Source: Symsagittifera roscoffensis
Taxonomy: Eukaryota > Xenacoelomorpha > Acoela > Convolutidae
Direction of reading: 5' to 3'
Length of the DNA: 64,000 nt
Assembly: GCF_963678635.1 (NCBI RefSeq)
Contig: NC_087068.1
Span: 11,538,027 to 11,602,026 of the forward strand
Positions 53,640 to 64,000 of the stretch are shown here, one piece after another. The notes below the pieces were generated by a model, which did not search any database, was not told the DNA's origin, and saw only the letters and a list, made by a program, of their open reading frames with translations. Made by a program: the position numbers and the translations under genes. The first letter of the stretch is position 1; each line of letters begins with the position of its first letter.

Positions 53640-54535
53640 AAAAAGCAATTTTAAATAAAAATTCTAGTGGACTCGGCTTTTTGACGAGAATTTTTTCTTC
53701 CTTACTCATTACGGCTCAGTTTACCAGTACAAGCACTTCGTACCACAATTGTCCGCTTCATGCTCGCCGTTATGATTACAACTGAAAAGCATTGGCTTAC
53801 CTTTGAAAAGTTTTTTGCACTGAGTTATTTCAAGATCGAAAAGTTTTTAAAATTGCAGAAAACAACCATCATAATCAACACAAAGAAAAACACGATATTA
53901 AGAACTGATGCTTCGCACAAGGGAGTAGGTTGTTCAGTGAAACAATGAGAAGAGGAATTATAATAAACGGTAGCATTCGCATCGAGAATTTCGTATACGC
54001 TTGACATGAATAATCCACTAACAAAATTTAACTCTTTTGGTCAGCTGAAATTATAAGGGTTGTTTGGTCAGCTGAAATTCATAAAAAAAGTTTGTACTGG
54101 TCACAATTCTAGATACTTACCGACCATAATGCAAAACTTACGGAACCAAGAACAAGTCATGAATTTAAGATCCATGCGTAGCAATTTGTCTCAATGGGTA
54201 GTCAGACTGTCACATTTTATTTTCAAGATAAAAACATACCTGGGAAAAAATGACATTTTAGCTTTATTTTCTGTAAGAACTCTACCACGACTCCCATATG
54301 GAAAAGCGTTACCAACCTCACACCACGTCAAAGCATTTTTAGTCGCCACAATCGACAAATCTCGAAAAATTAATTTACAAACAACCAATGTAAAAAAAAA
54401 GAATTGTAGTGTTAACGAAATTTATAAAAGAAGTCTATTGGACGCAAAAAGAGTAAAAAATTTATCTTCCAGAGAGTATATTCCAGTCGGGCCGAAAGAG
54501 GGAAAAATTGTTACGCACCCAACAACCACTTAATG
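53640..54535 (+). pseudogene. Protease-like start and RNase H remnant, unit A
   Basis: A VDSAF-like protease motif at about 53667 is followed not by RT but by RNase H: the first catalytic Asp block (LRTDASHKGVGCSV) is at about 53900 and a DILALF-type block follows in 54060-54533. RT is missing between them, so this segment looks internally deleted. Frameshifts are present. Confidence 0.6.
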
Positions 54536-54537
54536 CA

Positions 54538-54576
54538 ATTACGTAATTAATTAGAAATAATGCTTAATTACGTAAT
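54538..54576. repeat. 13 bp inverted repeat at the segment junction
   Basis: ATTACGTAATTAA, 13 nt spacer, TTAATTACGTAAT; perfect arms. It lies exactly between the RNase H segment and the second protease-like segment. Also present in unit B. Confidence 0.75.
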
Positions 54577-54734
54577 GGACTCAAATCGAAACTGCATTTC
54601 AAATCATTCGCGCATATACTTGGTTACAAGCAGTTGTATTCTTTTGGACTTGTCAAAAATAACTTTTAACAACAACAATAAAAACTTCGAAACGAAAAAA
54701 TTTGTGGAAAGTTGTACCTAGTGAGGAAGCAAAT

Positions 54735-55520
54735 GTAAAAAAAAAGTCCTTGTAAAAGTGGACTCGGCTTTTTGACGAGGCTCCCTTCTTCATTACCTCC
54801 GGTCAAGAACAAATAAGTTTGGGAAACGACAATCCATCAAAAGTAGGGATTGATTTTGCCCAAAAACAATGTCTCCAGCCGATCAATAATTTGTCTTTCC
54901 AAAATCCTGCAAGTTGAACCTTTATACAATTGTAATTTTAAAATTGTGCAAACATTTTGAAGACGTCTTTAAAAAAATGGAGAAATCTTGTCGGATGAAA
55001 AATTACTCAATTTTAAACACCATTCACTCCAATCCAAAGCAAAGGTAGAAGCGTACCCTGCTACTTGCTAGACGGCGTAAAAACCGAGTCGAAAAGATAA
55101 GATGGGGATGGACACATTGTCAAGTTAGACATGTGCAGCGAAGATTGTTTTATAAGCCCAATAAAGGTTACAGAAAAGAAGAGCAAAAAAATTAGCTTTC
55201 GAATCAAAATTAATAAACGACAAGGTATTCAAAAACGAACATCAATTGCCGAAATTCAGGAAAAAATTGACAACATTGCCTTAAAACTTTCAACTTTCAA
55301 GGTTACGGAAAATTAAGCAAGGCTGATAGTCAATTTAAAGTCTGCAAGAACACTACCAAACATTACAATTTTAGTATAATGGGCGGTGGAACGACCGGAG
55401 TTCATCGATTTTTAATCGGTTTTTATGAACCTGGCGACAGGCCAAAGAGTTCCAACGCGTCATGGACTCAGTTTTAAAAGACCTTTCTCTTATCCATTGT
55501 TACATAGACGAAATTTTATA
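54735..55520 (+). pseudogene. Second protease-like motif and RT remnant, unit A
   Basis: The sequence around 54735-54790 repeats that at 53640-53700 (VDSAF-like). RT follows: EDCFISPIKVTEKKS at 55131, then a frame with EFQRVMDSVLKDLSL and a box reading YIDEIL at about 55440-55520. The second catalytic Asp is Glu and a stop follows. Confidence 0.65.
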
Positions 55521-55699
55521 GCTGTTAAAGTTCAAGTTTATTTTTCTGCGAGAATCCAACGTACAAAAATTACCCGATCTTAAGGAGCCAACCGAAGAAA
55601 CTGACCTGGACTCAGCCGGCCTGTTGGTCAAAACTTAGAGCGGATCAAGTTGTCTTCAATTTTAGAACTTTTCATTGGCTAAAGCGTTAAATAATACCT

Positions 55700-56210
55700 C
55701 ATTGAGTTCATCATTAAGTTTTCTGATTGAATACTGCAATCTCCAGGTATATTCAAAATCTTTCAGACTAGACCATGAGTCGTGTTTAATCTCCAAGAAA
55801 TTTTAAAAGCTTCTGGCAGAAGAATAACAGTAACTTAGTTTTATGCACATTGGCTGACTACAGGTCCAATGGAATATTAGAACGCTTAGTTTACACAGTC
55901 AAATCAAAATTAACAGCAATGTCGTTCAACGAAAAAAAATTGTCCTTAAACACTGCAATCGATAGAATCATTTGAAGCCTACTTTCAACAAAACAAAAAT
56001 CAATCGGATGCACCCATTATATCGAAACAATATAAAAAATCCCCTAAATTTTTTTGAAAAATTTGGTACCGAACGCAAATAATCTCGATAAATGGAAAAC
56101 GATACTGACACACTCAACTAAAATCAAGAGGGCAGGATTGCGCAGAAAACAAGCAGAACGAGAACAATTACTTGGACGAAGCAGGCTTAGACAATGAAGA
56201 TTCAAGAGCG
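55700..56210 (+). pseudogene. Integrase remnant, unit A
   Basis: A frame near 55740-55960 reads RLDHESCLISKKF and ADYRSNGILERLVYTVKSKL, the region of the second Asp and the Glu of an integrase core. The C-terminal part contains NAIDRI-like sequence and a basic tail at about 56090-56200. Frameshifted. The zinc domain is not found. Confidence 0.6.
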
Positions 56211-56879
56211 ACTCTACGGAAAAAGCAACCACAGTCAAACCGAAAGCCCCACTGTCAAAACCACTGATAACCACTATAACTGATATAGAAAAAGAGTATG
56301 CAGAAAAAAGGGGAAACCATATCTTAGGCCTCTGAACGAGCAAACTCTTGCCGATTTGAATCACAGAATAACCCATTAGACACACCTCAGAAAACTAAAC
56401 TTTGCATTTTGACCCAAAAAGACGATGGTTTCCACAAAATAAAAAAGTAACTTGATAACGCAGTTATTTGTGAAAATTTAGCAGGAAAGATAAATACGAA
56501 TCCTCTTCTGAAGAAACTAGATTCGAGCTTTGCTGGCCCATCGACAGCTGGAAGACAAGCCGTACCGCCATTAACCAAAATGCGAAAGGGACACAATACG
56601 CTTACCAAAAGTTACATCTCTTTAAAGTCTGAACCTGCAGCAACGGTAGATTTAGACAACTGAAACAATTTACTTGACAATTGTTTTGGAAATGATTCGG
56701 GTGTGATTCTTTTGCATCTGATAGCTTTTTAGATACATCAAGGCACACGATCAATGAGAACAACACTACGGTTGGGTCTCAGAAGACACCTTCGAAAGCA
56801 CAAGCGAGGGCCAATCTATTGACAGCTCTCGAGTAAAATCTTCGACGCAAGACACCCCGGTCATCCCATCAGGCAGTTC

Positions 56880-57002
56880 GACACGCCCTTGAAGAAACTC
56901 GGCACCTCCTAATTTTTCCGGTGAAGGGAGATTTGTGGATGGAGTGTCACCAATTGTGATAGTGAACTTAGGTGAAAAGCACGAGCGACTGTTGATCATT
57001 TA
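56880..57002 (+). pseudogene. Pol C-terminus, unit A
   Basis: A frame reading SAPPNFSGEGRFVDGVSPIV ends in TAA at 57002. It resembles the RPPKFFGDRRFID tail of the Mag-like element at 21307-21684. Confidence 0.5.
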
Positions 57003-57179
57003 ACCAGCCAAGACACCACAGAACACGATTCGAGGGGAGTTTTTCATCAAATGACCTTCAGAATTTTTGACTCTTTTGGGCGAAATAGTTGATAGTCACT
57101 CAACCTACGATAGTCAACGATTCTACAGAAAACTCGACCACTCCTAAGTCGTCCTGGGCCCACATAAGATAGCGCCTAT

Positions 57180-57498
57180 GACCACAATCAATTAAACTAT
57201 TTATCTTTAGTTATCGACACCGACACAAGCATTCATGCTGAGTTTTTTTTCCACAGAAATATCAACACAGCCTAAACAAATTGAACACAAAGCCAAAAAT
57301 ACGGTTTTTTTATTAGTCGATGTTTGTGTCATTCTCAACCAAGGTGAAAGGCTCGTGACCAGAATCAATTAAAATAATTATCTTCAGTTATCGACAATAA
57401 TACAAGCAGGCATCGATGCTGACTTGTTTCACAGAAATTTCAACACAACCTAAACAAACTGAACACAAAATAAAAATTCGATATTTTTTAACCGTTGG
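57180..57498. repeat. Diverged tandem repeat, period about 177 bp
   Basis: 57180-57320 and 57357-57498 share ACCANAATCAATTAAA, CAGTTATCGACA-like and CAACACANCCTAAACAAA blocks. Roughly 75-80% similar by eye. Confidence 0.7.
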
Positions 57499-57499
57499 T

Positions 57500-59068
57500 G
57501 CGATAGTCATTTTATTTTGTACCTGGCTTTACTTGCATTAAAATTGCCGTCGAAAAAATTTACCGTTATTACCATGAGATTAAGTTAACTTAACAAGTTT
57601 CCTATTAAGCAATCTTTACATCTTTTTTTGTTAGTTTATACATAACCGCAATCGTACACTACCATCTGTTAAAAATCTGTAATGATTTGCATGTATCCTG
57701 CTATCCTGTAGATTTAGAGAACCTAATATATCCTCTGATTACCTTTGTCTAGGCTCTTTATACATTACAAGCTGTATGTTGTAATTTCGATACTTTTTGA
57801 TTCAGTCTTCTGTTGCCCGGCTTACCATTTTCACAACCTTCAAATATAAGTTTTCCTGTAATATGTATTTTATTGTTCCGACTTTCGATAAGAAAGTAAC
57901 GGAATATTTGTGCTTGGGGTGGGTTTTTTTTTTCTTCAGACAAATTTCGATTTTTTAAATAGCCATTTTCGTCGGAATTTTTTATATCATTCAAAAGATA
58001 TTGTTGTCCTGAGCTTAAATTTGAAAAGATATTTTACCTGTGATCATTTTTAGTAGAATTATGAGGGTTTAAAAATTGCCATTTTGGCCATTTTGGGACA
58101 ATTAATGCGCGATATAATTCGCGCTATTAACGCGTAGGCGGAGATTTAATCCGTTTAAAATTGTTTCAAACTGATTGAAAGAAGCTTATTTGCCATAATT
58201 GATTTGTTACAATGAGCGAAATCTATCCTTCTGTACTTTATATCGCGTGTGGGGGATGTTTCTCACAAAACTTCAAATTAAAAAATTCTTTTTATTTTTT
58301 TACGTATATTTTTTCCATGGTATTACTGTTCCATAGACCTTAAAAGGCATTCGGAACACCTTCAGGGCTTCACCTTGATACGAGCCTTCTTGTTTCTTTT
58401 TACCAACTCTTTCTGGTCGTATAGGTTTCATCGATAGCGTGACACATGATTATCGAAAACAAGGGCTAAACATGGTTTTGTACAAAAAAAGCACTCATAA
58501 AAATATTTTAAGGCAAAAAAACGTTTAATTAGTTTTTTGATGTTTGTAATTGGACCGCTTGAAAGGGGATATTAATCATTATCAGAACAAAATTGTTCAT
58601 TTTATTTTAATCCTTGTTAATAAAAATCAAAGAATGTTCATTTTTAGATTGCAAAAACTATACAGAATCTGAAAACATAGATCTTAAACTTTTCTCTTAT
58701 AAACAGTTGACTGGGTTTGTACTTCAGTGGAGTAGGTCGAATCACATCGGTTGAGCCGGACAAGCCATATCATAACTGAGTTCTAAAATTGTTGAACACA
58801 ACTTTTTTTGGCCGAGACTGTTGAAACATAGCATTCAGATGGCAATCGACAGCATTCAGTCAATCTATAGACAATTTATTTAGATCGATTCGGACAAACA
58901 TAGCATGCTTGAGCTTAAAAAAGTCAAGCACATCAATTTTTTGACCGAGCCTGTTCAAAATACCTCGCTTGAAAAAAAAACATTCAGTCGAAAGGTTGAT
59001 TCGATAATATTCGGTTCAGCGGTCATAAATAGCAGCTCGAGTTGAATACAGTCGAACTAGTTTTTTTC
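57500..59068. other. Gene-free AT-rich stretch
   Basis: No conserved protein block. It includes an 80 bp sequence at 57870-57947 that recurs at 59069-59141, and a short CG-containing palindromic patch near 58110 (AATGCGCGATATAATTCGCG). Confidence 0.5.
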
Positions 59069-59141
59069 TTATTGTTCCGACTTTCGATACAAAAGTAACG
59101 GAATATTTGTGCTCGGGTTGGGTTTTTTTTCAGACAAATTT
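59069..59141. repeat. Short direct repeat at the tandem boundary
   Basis: TTATTGTTCCGACTTTCGAT... to CAGACAAATTT matches 57870-57947. It ends 8 bp before unit B starts, so it may mark the duplication breakpoint or an inserted element. Confidence 0.65.
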
Positions 59142-60299
59142 AGACAAGTGAATTGGAATGCCGAGTACATGACAAAATATCTAAATTCATTTTGCAATAA
59201 GACCACTTAATAAATTATTTTTCCATAACACTCTTCAAAAAACATTATATAGACTCAATTGTTTTTCAATAACCAAAATTTCTAGTGCGGTTGCTTTTCT
59301 TTTTTAGTTGCATCATTGATTAATTTTCGAGAAAAATTACTGTTGATTAATTTCAGGTTTGTTTTCCATTACAAATTTGTTGACCAAGAATTAAATCATT
59401 TGTCTTAGAACAAAACTAACTATCTTACCTTCTGAGAATTGACTACAAGTATTTTGAAAATGAAAAAGTCTATAACGCCATGGCGTTGTGACGCATCCAT
59501 GTAAAAGCATTGTGGGTTCATGTTGTGATTGTGTGTTTTTTCTTCTGTAATTTTGACTTTCCATCTTGATTAGATACCTGTTTTGTTGTGTCTATTCGAA
59601 TTCCATTGGATTTCGCAGAAACTCTTGAATTGAATAGAAAAGAATAAATTTTATTTCAATTTTCCAATTTAATCGTTATACTTGTTCAGTCAATTTTAAA
59701 ATATAACTGTGATATTTAAACATACTCTATTATGGTGTAGTCATCAAATTCCATTTTGCGGGAAAACCCGGCCTTTTGGCTAAACCATACTGTAGAACCC
59801 TCACCTAATGGACAAATTGGATCGATCAATTCCACTTAGCAATAATTGCGAAAAAGAACCTAGATATCAAAAGCTTAGAAGAACCAGAAGTAACAGAAAT
59901 CACAGTTCTCGAAGATTCCCAAAAACCAGAAATTGAATGAGAAAGAAAAGGTAGGGAGGTTAGAAATCATGATGGTTTCCGAGCTTACGAAAATGCAGAA
60001 GACAAAAAAAATGCAGAGAAGAAAAGCAAATTTGGTGGCATGAGAAGAAACGATACCGATAAAAAAAAGTATGATCAAAATTATACTTGGTCCTAGGTTA
60101 AGGGAAAAAAATTCTTCTCGTTAAAAATTTTCAGGTGAAAGTCTTGTTTGCCTAGATTTTTTGAATGTCCAGGCTCCGCATTTGTGAAACTGTCGAACAA
60201 TGCCTTCGATCAAAATATATTGTTAATCAAAGAAATGAGCAAAAATGTTACGAGAAGTTCTAGGGAGCAGTTTCAGATCTATTGAGAAGTTGTGATATA

Positions 60300-60780
60300 G
60301 CAGTAGGGAGATGCTGAGCAGGATTGAGTACGAGGTGTGCTCATTTTCAAAAGAGAAACTGCGATCTCCAACGGATAATTTTATCGAAAACATTAAATGT
60401 AATGGATGCATCAAATCAGGCGATCATCGGTGAAAAAAGGGTATTTTAGTCACTTCAATTTCACAAATATGCCTAGACCTCACGTTAATGCGAAAGTGTA
60501 TAACAATTTTAATCCTGTAAAAGGAGAACTAAGCATGAAAAAAATAAAACTCTTGTATGAAATCTGGTAAGGCGTTTTCGAAAGGTTATCCTAATGTTTG
60601 TCCGGCGAAAGAATTTCTATATAACGTTTGTAAACACAAGGATCGTTTCGGAAGTTTATGTATATTCAAGGCAAGGAAACCATTTGTTAGTACTGCAGAA
60701 GAAGATTTTCATAATCAGAATTCTAAATGATGCACACCGGGACCATTTGAGATTTATGAACATCAATTTTGTGGTGTGAT
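60300..60780 (+). pseudogene. gag: gag remnant, unit B
   Basis: Equivalent of 53068-53472, with additional frameshifts. The CPAK-type knuckle region is at about 60590-60730. Confidence 0.5.
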
Positions 60781-60889
60781 GAACGCTTCGACTGAAAATA
60801 AGCGACGACGACGGTTATATTGTACTTGATAGTAGAACCATTTACTACAATAACGGCCTCGAAACAAAAAAAATCTTGTAGAAAACTGC

Positions 60890-61745
60890 AGCTTGTGAGA
60901 AAGCAATTTTAAATAAAAACTCTAGTGGACTCGGCTTTTTGACGAGACTCTTTTCTTCCTGACTCATTATGGCTCAGTTTACCAGTGCAAGCACTTCGTA
61001 CCACAATTGTCCGCTTCATGCTCGCGGTTATGATTACAACTGAAAAGCATTGGTTTACCTTTGAAAAGTTTTTCGCACTGAGTTATTTCAAGATCAAAAA
61101 GTTTTTAAAATTGCAGAAAACAGCCATCATAATCAAAACAAAGAAAAACACGATATTAAGAACTGATGCTTTGCACAAGGGAGTAGGTTGCTCAGTGGAA
61201 CAATGAGACGAGGAATTATAATAAACGATAGCATTCGCATCGAAATTTTCGTATACGCTTGACACGAATAATCCACTAACAAAGTTTAACTCTTTTGGTC
61301 AGCTGAAATTATAAGGGTTGTTTGGTCAGCTGAAATTCATAAAAAAAGTTTATACTGGTCACAATTCTAGATACTTATCGACCATAATGCAAATTTTACT
61401 GAAACAAGAGCAAATCATGAATTAAGATCCATGCGTAGCAATTTGTCTCAATGGGTAGTCAGACTGTCACATTTTATTTTCAAGATAAAACATACCTGGG
61501 AAAAAATGACATTTTAGCTTTATTTTCTGTACCACGACTCCCATATGGAAAAGCGTTACCAACCTCACACACAATCGACAAATCTTGAAAAATTAATTTA
61601 CAAACAACCAATGTAAAAAAAAAAGAATTGTAGTGTTAACGAAATTTATAAAAGAAGTCTATTGGACGCAAAAAGAGTAAAAAATTTATCTTCCAGAGAG
61701 TATATTCCAGTCAGGCGGAAAGAGAGAAAAATTGTTGCGCACCCA
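60890..61745 (+). pseudogene. Protease-like start and RNase H remnant, unit B
   Basis: Equivalent of 53640-54535. The RNase H Asp block (LRTDALHKGVGCSV) is at about 61155, with the downstream block near 61430-61700 partly deleted. Confidence 0.55.
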
Positions 61746-61761
61746 ACAACCACTTATTGCA

Positions 61762-61800
61762 ATTACGTAATTAATTAGAAATAATGCTTAATTACGTAAT
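61762..61800. repeat. 13 bp inverted repeat, unit B
   Basis: Same perfect arms and 13 nt spacer as 54538-54576. Confidence 0.75.
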
Positions 61801-61919
61801 GGACTCAAATCGAAACTGCATTTCAAATCATTTGCGCATATACTTGGCATACAATAACTTTTAACAACGACAATAAAAACTTCGAAACGAAAAAATTTGT
61901 GGAAAGTTGTACCTAGTGA

Positions 61920-62700
61920 GGAAGCAAATGTAAAAAAAATTCCAGTGGATTCGGCTTTTTGACGAGGCTCCCTTCTTCATTACCTCCGGTCAAGAACAAA
62001 TAAGTTTGGGAAACGACAATCCATCAAAAGTACGGATTGATTTTGCCCAAAAACAATGTCTCCAGCCGATCAATAAATTGTCTTTCCAAAATCCTGCAAG
62101 TTGTAATTTTAAAGTTGTGCAAACATTTTGAAGACGTCTTTAAAAAAAATGGAGAAATCTCGTCGGATGAAAAATTACTCAATTTTAAACACCATTCACT
62201 CCAATCCAAACCAAAGGTAGAAGCGTACCCTGCTACTTGCTAGACGGCGTAAAAACCGAGTCGAAAAGATAAGATAGGGACGGACACATTGTCAAGTTAG
62301 ACATGTGCAGCGAAAATTGTTTTATAAGCCCAATAAAGGTTACAGAAAAGAAGAGCAAAAAAATTAGCTTTCGAATCAAAATTAATAAACGACAAGGTAT
62401 TCAAAAACGAACATCAATTGCCGAAATTCAGGAAAAAATTGGCAACATTGCCTTAAAACTTTCAACTTTCAAGGTTACGGAAAATTAAGCAAGGCTGATA
62501 GTCAATTTAAAGTCTGCGAGAACACTACCAAACATTACAATTTTAGTATAATGGGCGGTGGAACGACCGGAGTTCATCGATTTTTAATCGGTTTTTATGA
62601 ACCTGGCGACATGCCGAAGAGTTCCAACGCGTCATGGACTCAGTTTTAAAAGACCTTTCTCTTATCCATTGTTACATAGACGAAATTTTATAGCTGTTAA
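61920..62700 (+). pseudogene. Second protease-like motif and RT remnant, unit B
   Basis: Equivalent of 54735-55520. ENCFISPIKVTEKKS is at 62303, and a frame with GDMPEEFQRVMDS and YIDEIL ends at about 62690. This copy keeps GDMP where unit A reads GDRP. Confidence 0.6.
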
Positions 62701-62879
62701 AGTTCAAGTTTATTTTTCTGCGAGAATCCAACGTACAAAAATTACCCGATCTTAAGGAGCCAAACGAAGAAACTGACCTGGACTCAGCCGGCCTGTTGGT
62801 CAAAACTTAGAGCGGATCAAGTTGTCTTCGATTTTAGAACTTTTCATTGGCTAAAGCGTTAAATAATACCTCATTGAGT

Positions 62880-63370
62880 TCATCATTAAGTTTTCTGATT
62901 GAATACTGCAATCTCCAGGTATATTCAAAATCTTTCAGACCAGACCATGAGTCGTGTTTAATCTCCAGGAAAATTTAACAGCTTCTGGCAGAAGAATAAC
63001 AGTAACTTAGTTTTATGCACATTGGATGACTACAGGTCCAATGGAATATTAGAACGCTTAATTTACACATTCAAAGCAAAATTACCAGCAATGTCGTTCA
63101 ACGAAATAAAATTGTCATTAAACACTGCAATCGATAGAATCATTTGAAGCCTACTTTCAACAAAACAATCATCAATCGGATATACCCATTATATCGAAAC
63201 AATATAAAAAATCACCTAATTTTTTTGAAAAATTTGGTACCGAACGCAAATAATCTTGATAAATGGAAAGCAATACTGACACACTCAACTAAAATCAAGA
63301 GGGCAGGATTGCACAGAAAACGATCAGAACGAGAACGATTACTTGGACGAAGCAGACTTAGACAATGAAG
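62880..63370 (+). pseudogene. Integrase remnant, unit B
   Basis: Equivalent of 55700-56210. The frame at 63144-63368 holds the C-terminal end (NRIYPLYRNNIKNHL, then a Lys/Arg-rich tail); the DYRSNGILERL block precedes it near 63030. Confidence 0.55.
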
Positions 63371-64000
63371 GTTCAAGAGCGACTCTACGGAAAAAGCAAC
63401 CACAGTCAAATCGAAAGCCCCACTGTCAAAACTACTGATAACCACTATAACTGATATAGAAAAACAGTATGCAGAAAAAAAAGGGTAAACCATATATTAG
63501 GTCTCTAAACGAGCAAACTCTTGCCAATTTGAATCACAGAATAACCCATTAGACACGTCCTTAGAAAACTAAACTTTGCATTTCGACCAAAAAAGACGAT
63601 GGTTTCCACAAAATAAGAAAGTAACTTGATAACGCAGTTATTTGTGAACATTTAGCAGGAAAGATAAATACGAATCTTCTTCTGAAGAAACTAGATTCGA
63701 GCTTTGCTGGCCCATCGACAGCTGGAAGACAAGCCGTACCGCCATTAACCAAAATGCGAAAGGGAGACAATACGCTTACCAAAAGTTACATCTCTTTAAA
63801 GTCTGAACCTGCAGCAACGGTAGATTTAGACAACTGAAACAATTTACTTGATAATTGTTTTGGAAATGATTTGGGTGTGATTCTTTTGAATCTGATAGCT
63901 TTTTAGATACATCAAGGCACACGATCAATGAGAACAACACTACGGTTGGGTCCCAGAAGACACCTTCGAAGGGTACAAGATTGACAGCTCTCCTGTAAAA

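Larger units (their letters stand above)
51895..59149 (+). repeat. Tandem unit A (7255 bp) carrying a decayed Mag-like element
   Basis: From GAATTGGAATGCCGAGTACATG at 51895 onwards the sequence recurs from 59150 with a few percent difference and small indels, through to the window end. The offset is 7255 bp at the start. The unit contains gag, protease-like, RNase H, RT, integrase and Pol C-terminal remnants between about 52600 and 57002, then about 2.1 kb without genes. No LTRs were identified. Confidence 0.85.
59150..64000 (+). repeat. Tandem unit B (continues past the window)
   Basis: A second copy of unit A, collinear with 51895 to about 56837. It shares the rearranged gene order, both protease-like motifs and the inverted repeat. 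Small deletions (for example near 61850) and point changes distinguish the copies. Its end is not in the window. Confidence 0.85.

Overview
This window is eukaryotic, AT-rich, repeat-dominated DNA, most likely from an invertebrate animal. It contains several Ty3/gypsy-type LTR retroelements, hAT-like MITEs, spliceosomal intron signals and no operons, rRNA or clear tRNA genes. The species cannot be named from the sequence. Almost all recognisable coding sequence belongs to mobile elements. Two short GC-richer blocks on the minus strand (20266-20418 and 989-1122) end in good splice donors and may be host exons, but this is weak.

The centrepiece is an apparently complete 18.85 kb LTR element at 30975-49824, plus strand. 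Its two 408 bp LTRs looked identical when I read them against each other, and it is flanked by a CAAC target-site duplication. It carries at least eight open frames: a small leader ORF, a basic 155-residue ORF overlapping gag, a single 2740-codon gag-pol, two tiny membrane ORFs, a 378-codon ORF with no ATG, an envelope glycoprotein, and a 597-residue protein I do not recognise. Three junctions overlap (two as ATGA, one by 13 nt), and an 80-nt intron follows the last stop codon.

A much older relative lies on the minus strand at 1438-19950, flanked by CATT duplications. Its genes are broken by frameshifts and stops. Because the two copies are strongly diverged, it works as a natural comparison. 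The leader ORF, ORF1, both membrane ORFs, the ATG-less ORF, the Env PTAP motif, the 80-nt intron, the twin leader hairpins and an LTR hairpin all recur in it.

Between them (20634-28792, minus) lies a decayed Mag-like Ty3 element with a tRNA-Ser-type primer site and two internal duplications. The young 18.85 kb element landed inside the reverse transcriptase of another decayed Ty3 element, whose pieces flank it (about 29480-30974 and 49825-50400).

The right end (51895-64000) is a 7255 bp tandem duplication, the second copy cut by the window edge. Each copy holds a decayed Mag-like gag-pol in which an RNase H segment precedes the RT segment and the protease-like region occurs twice. The left end (1-1433) and 20001-20198 hold copies of a roughly 200 bp hAT-type MITE.
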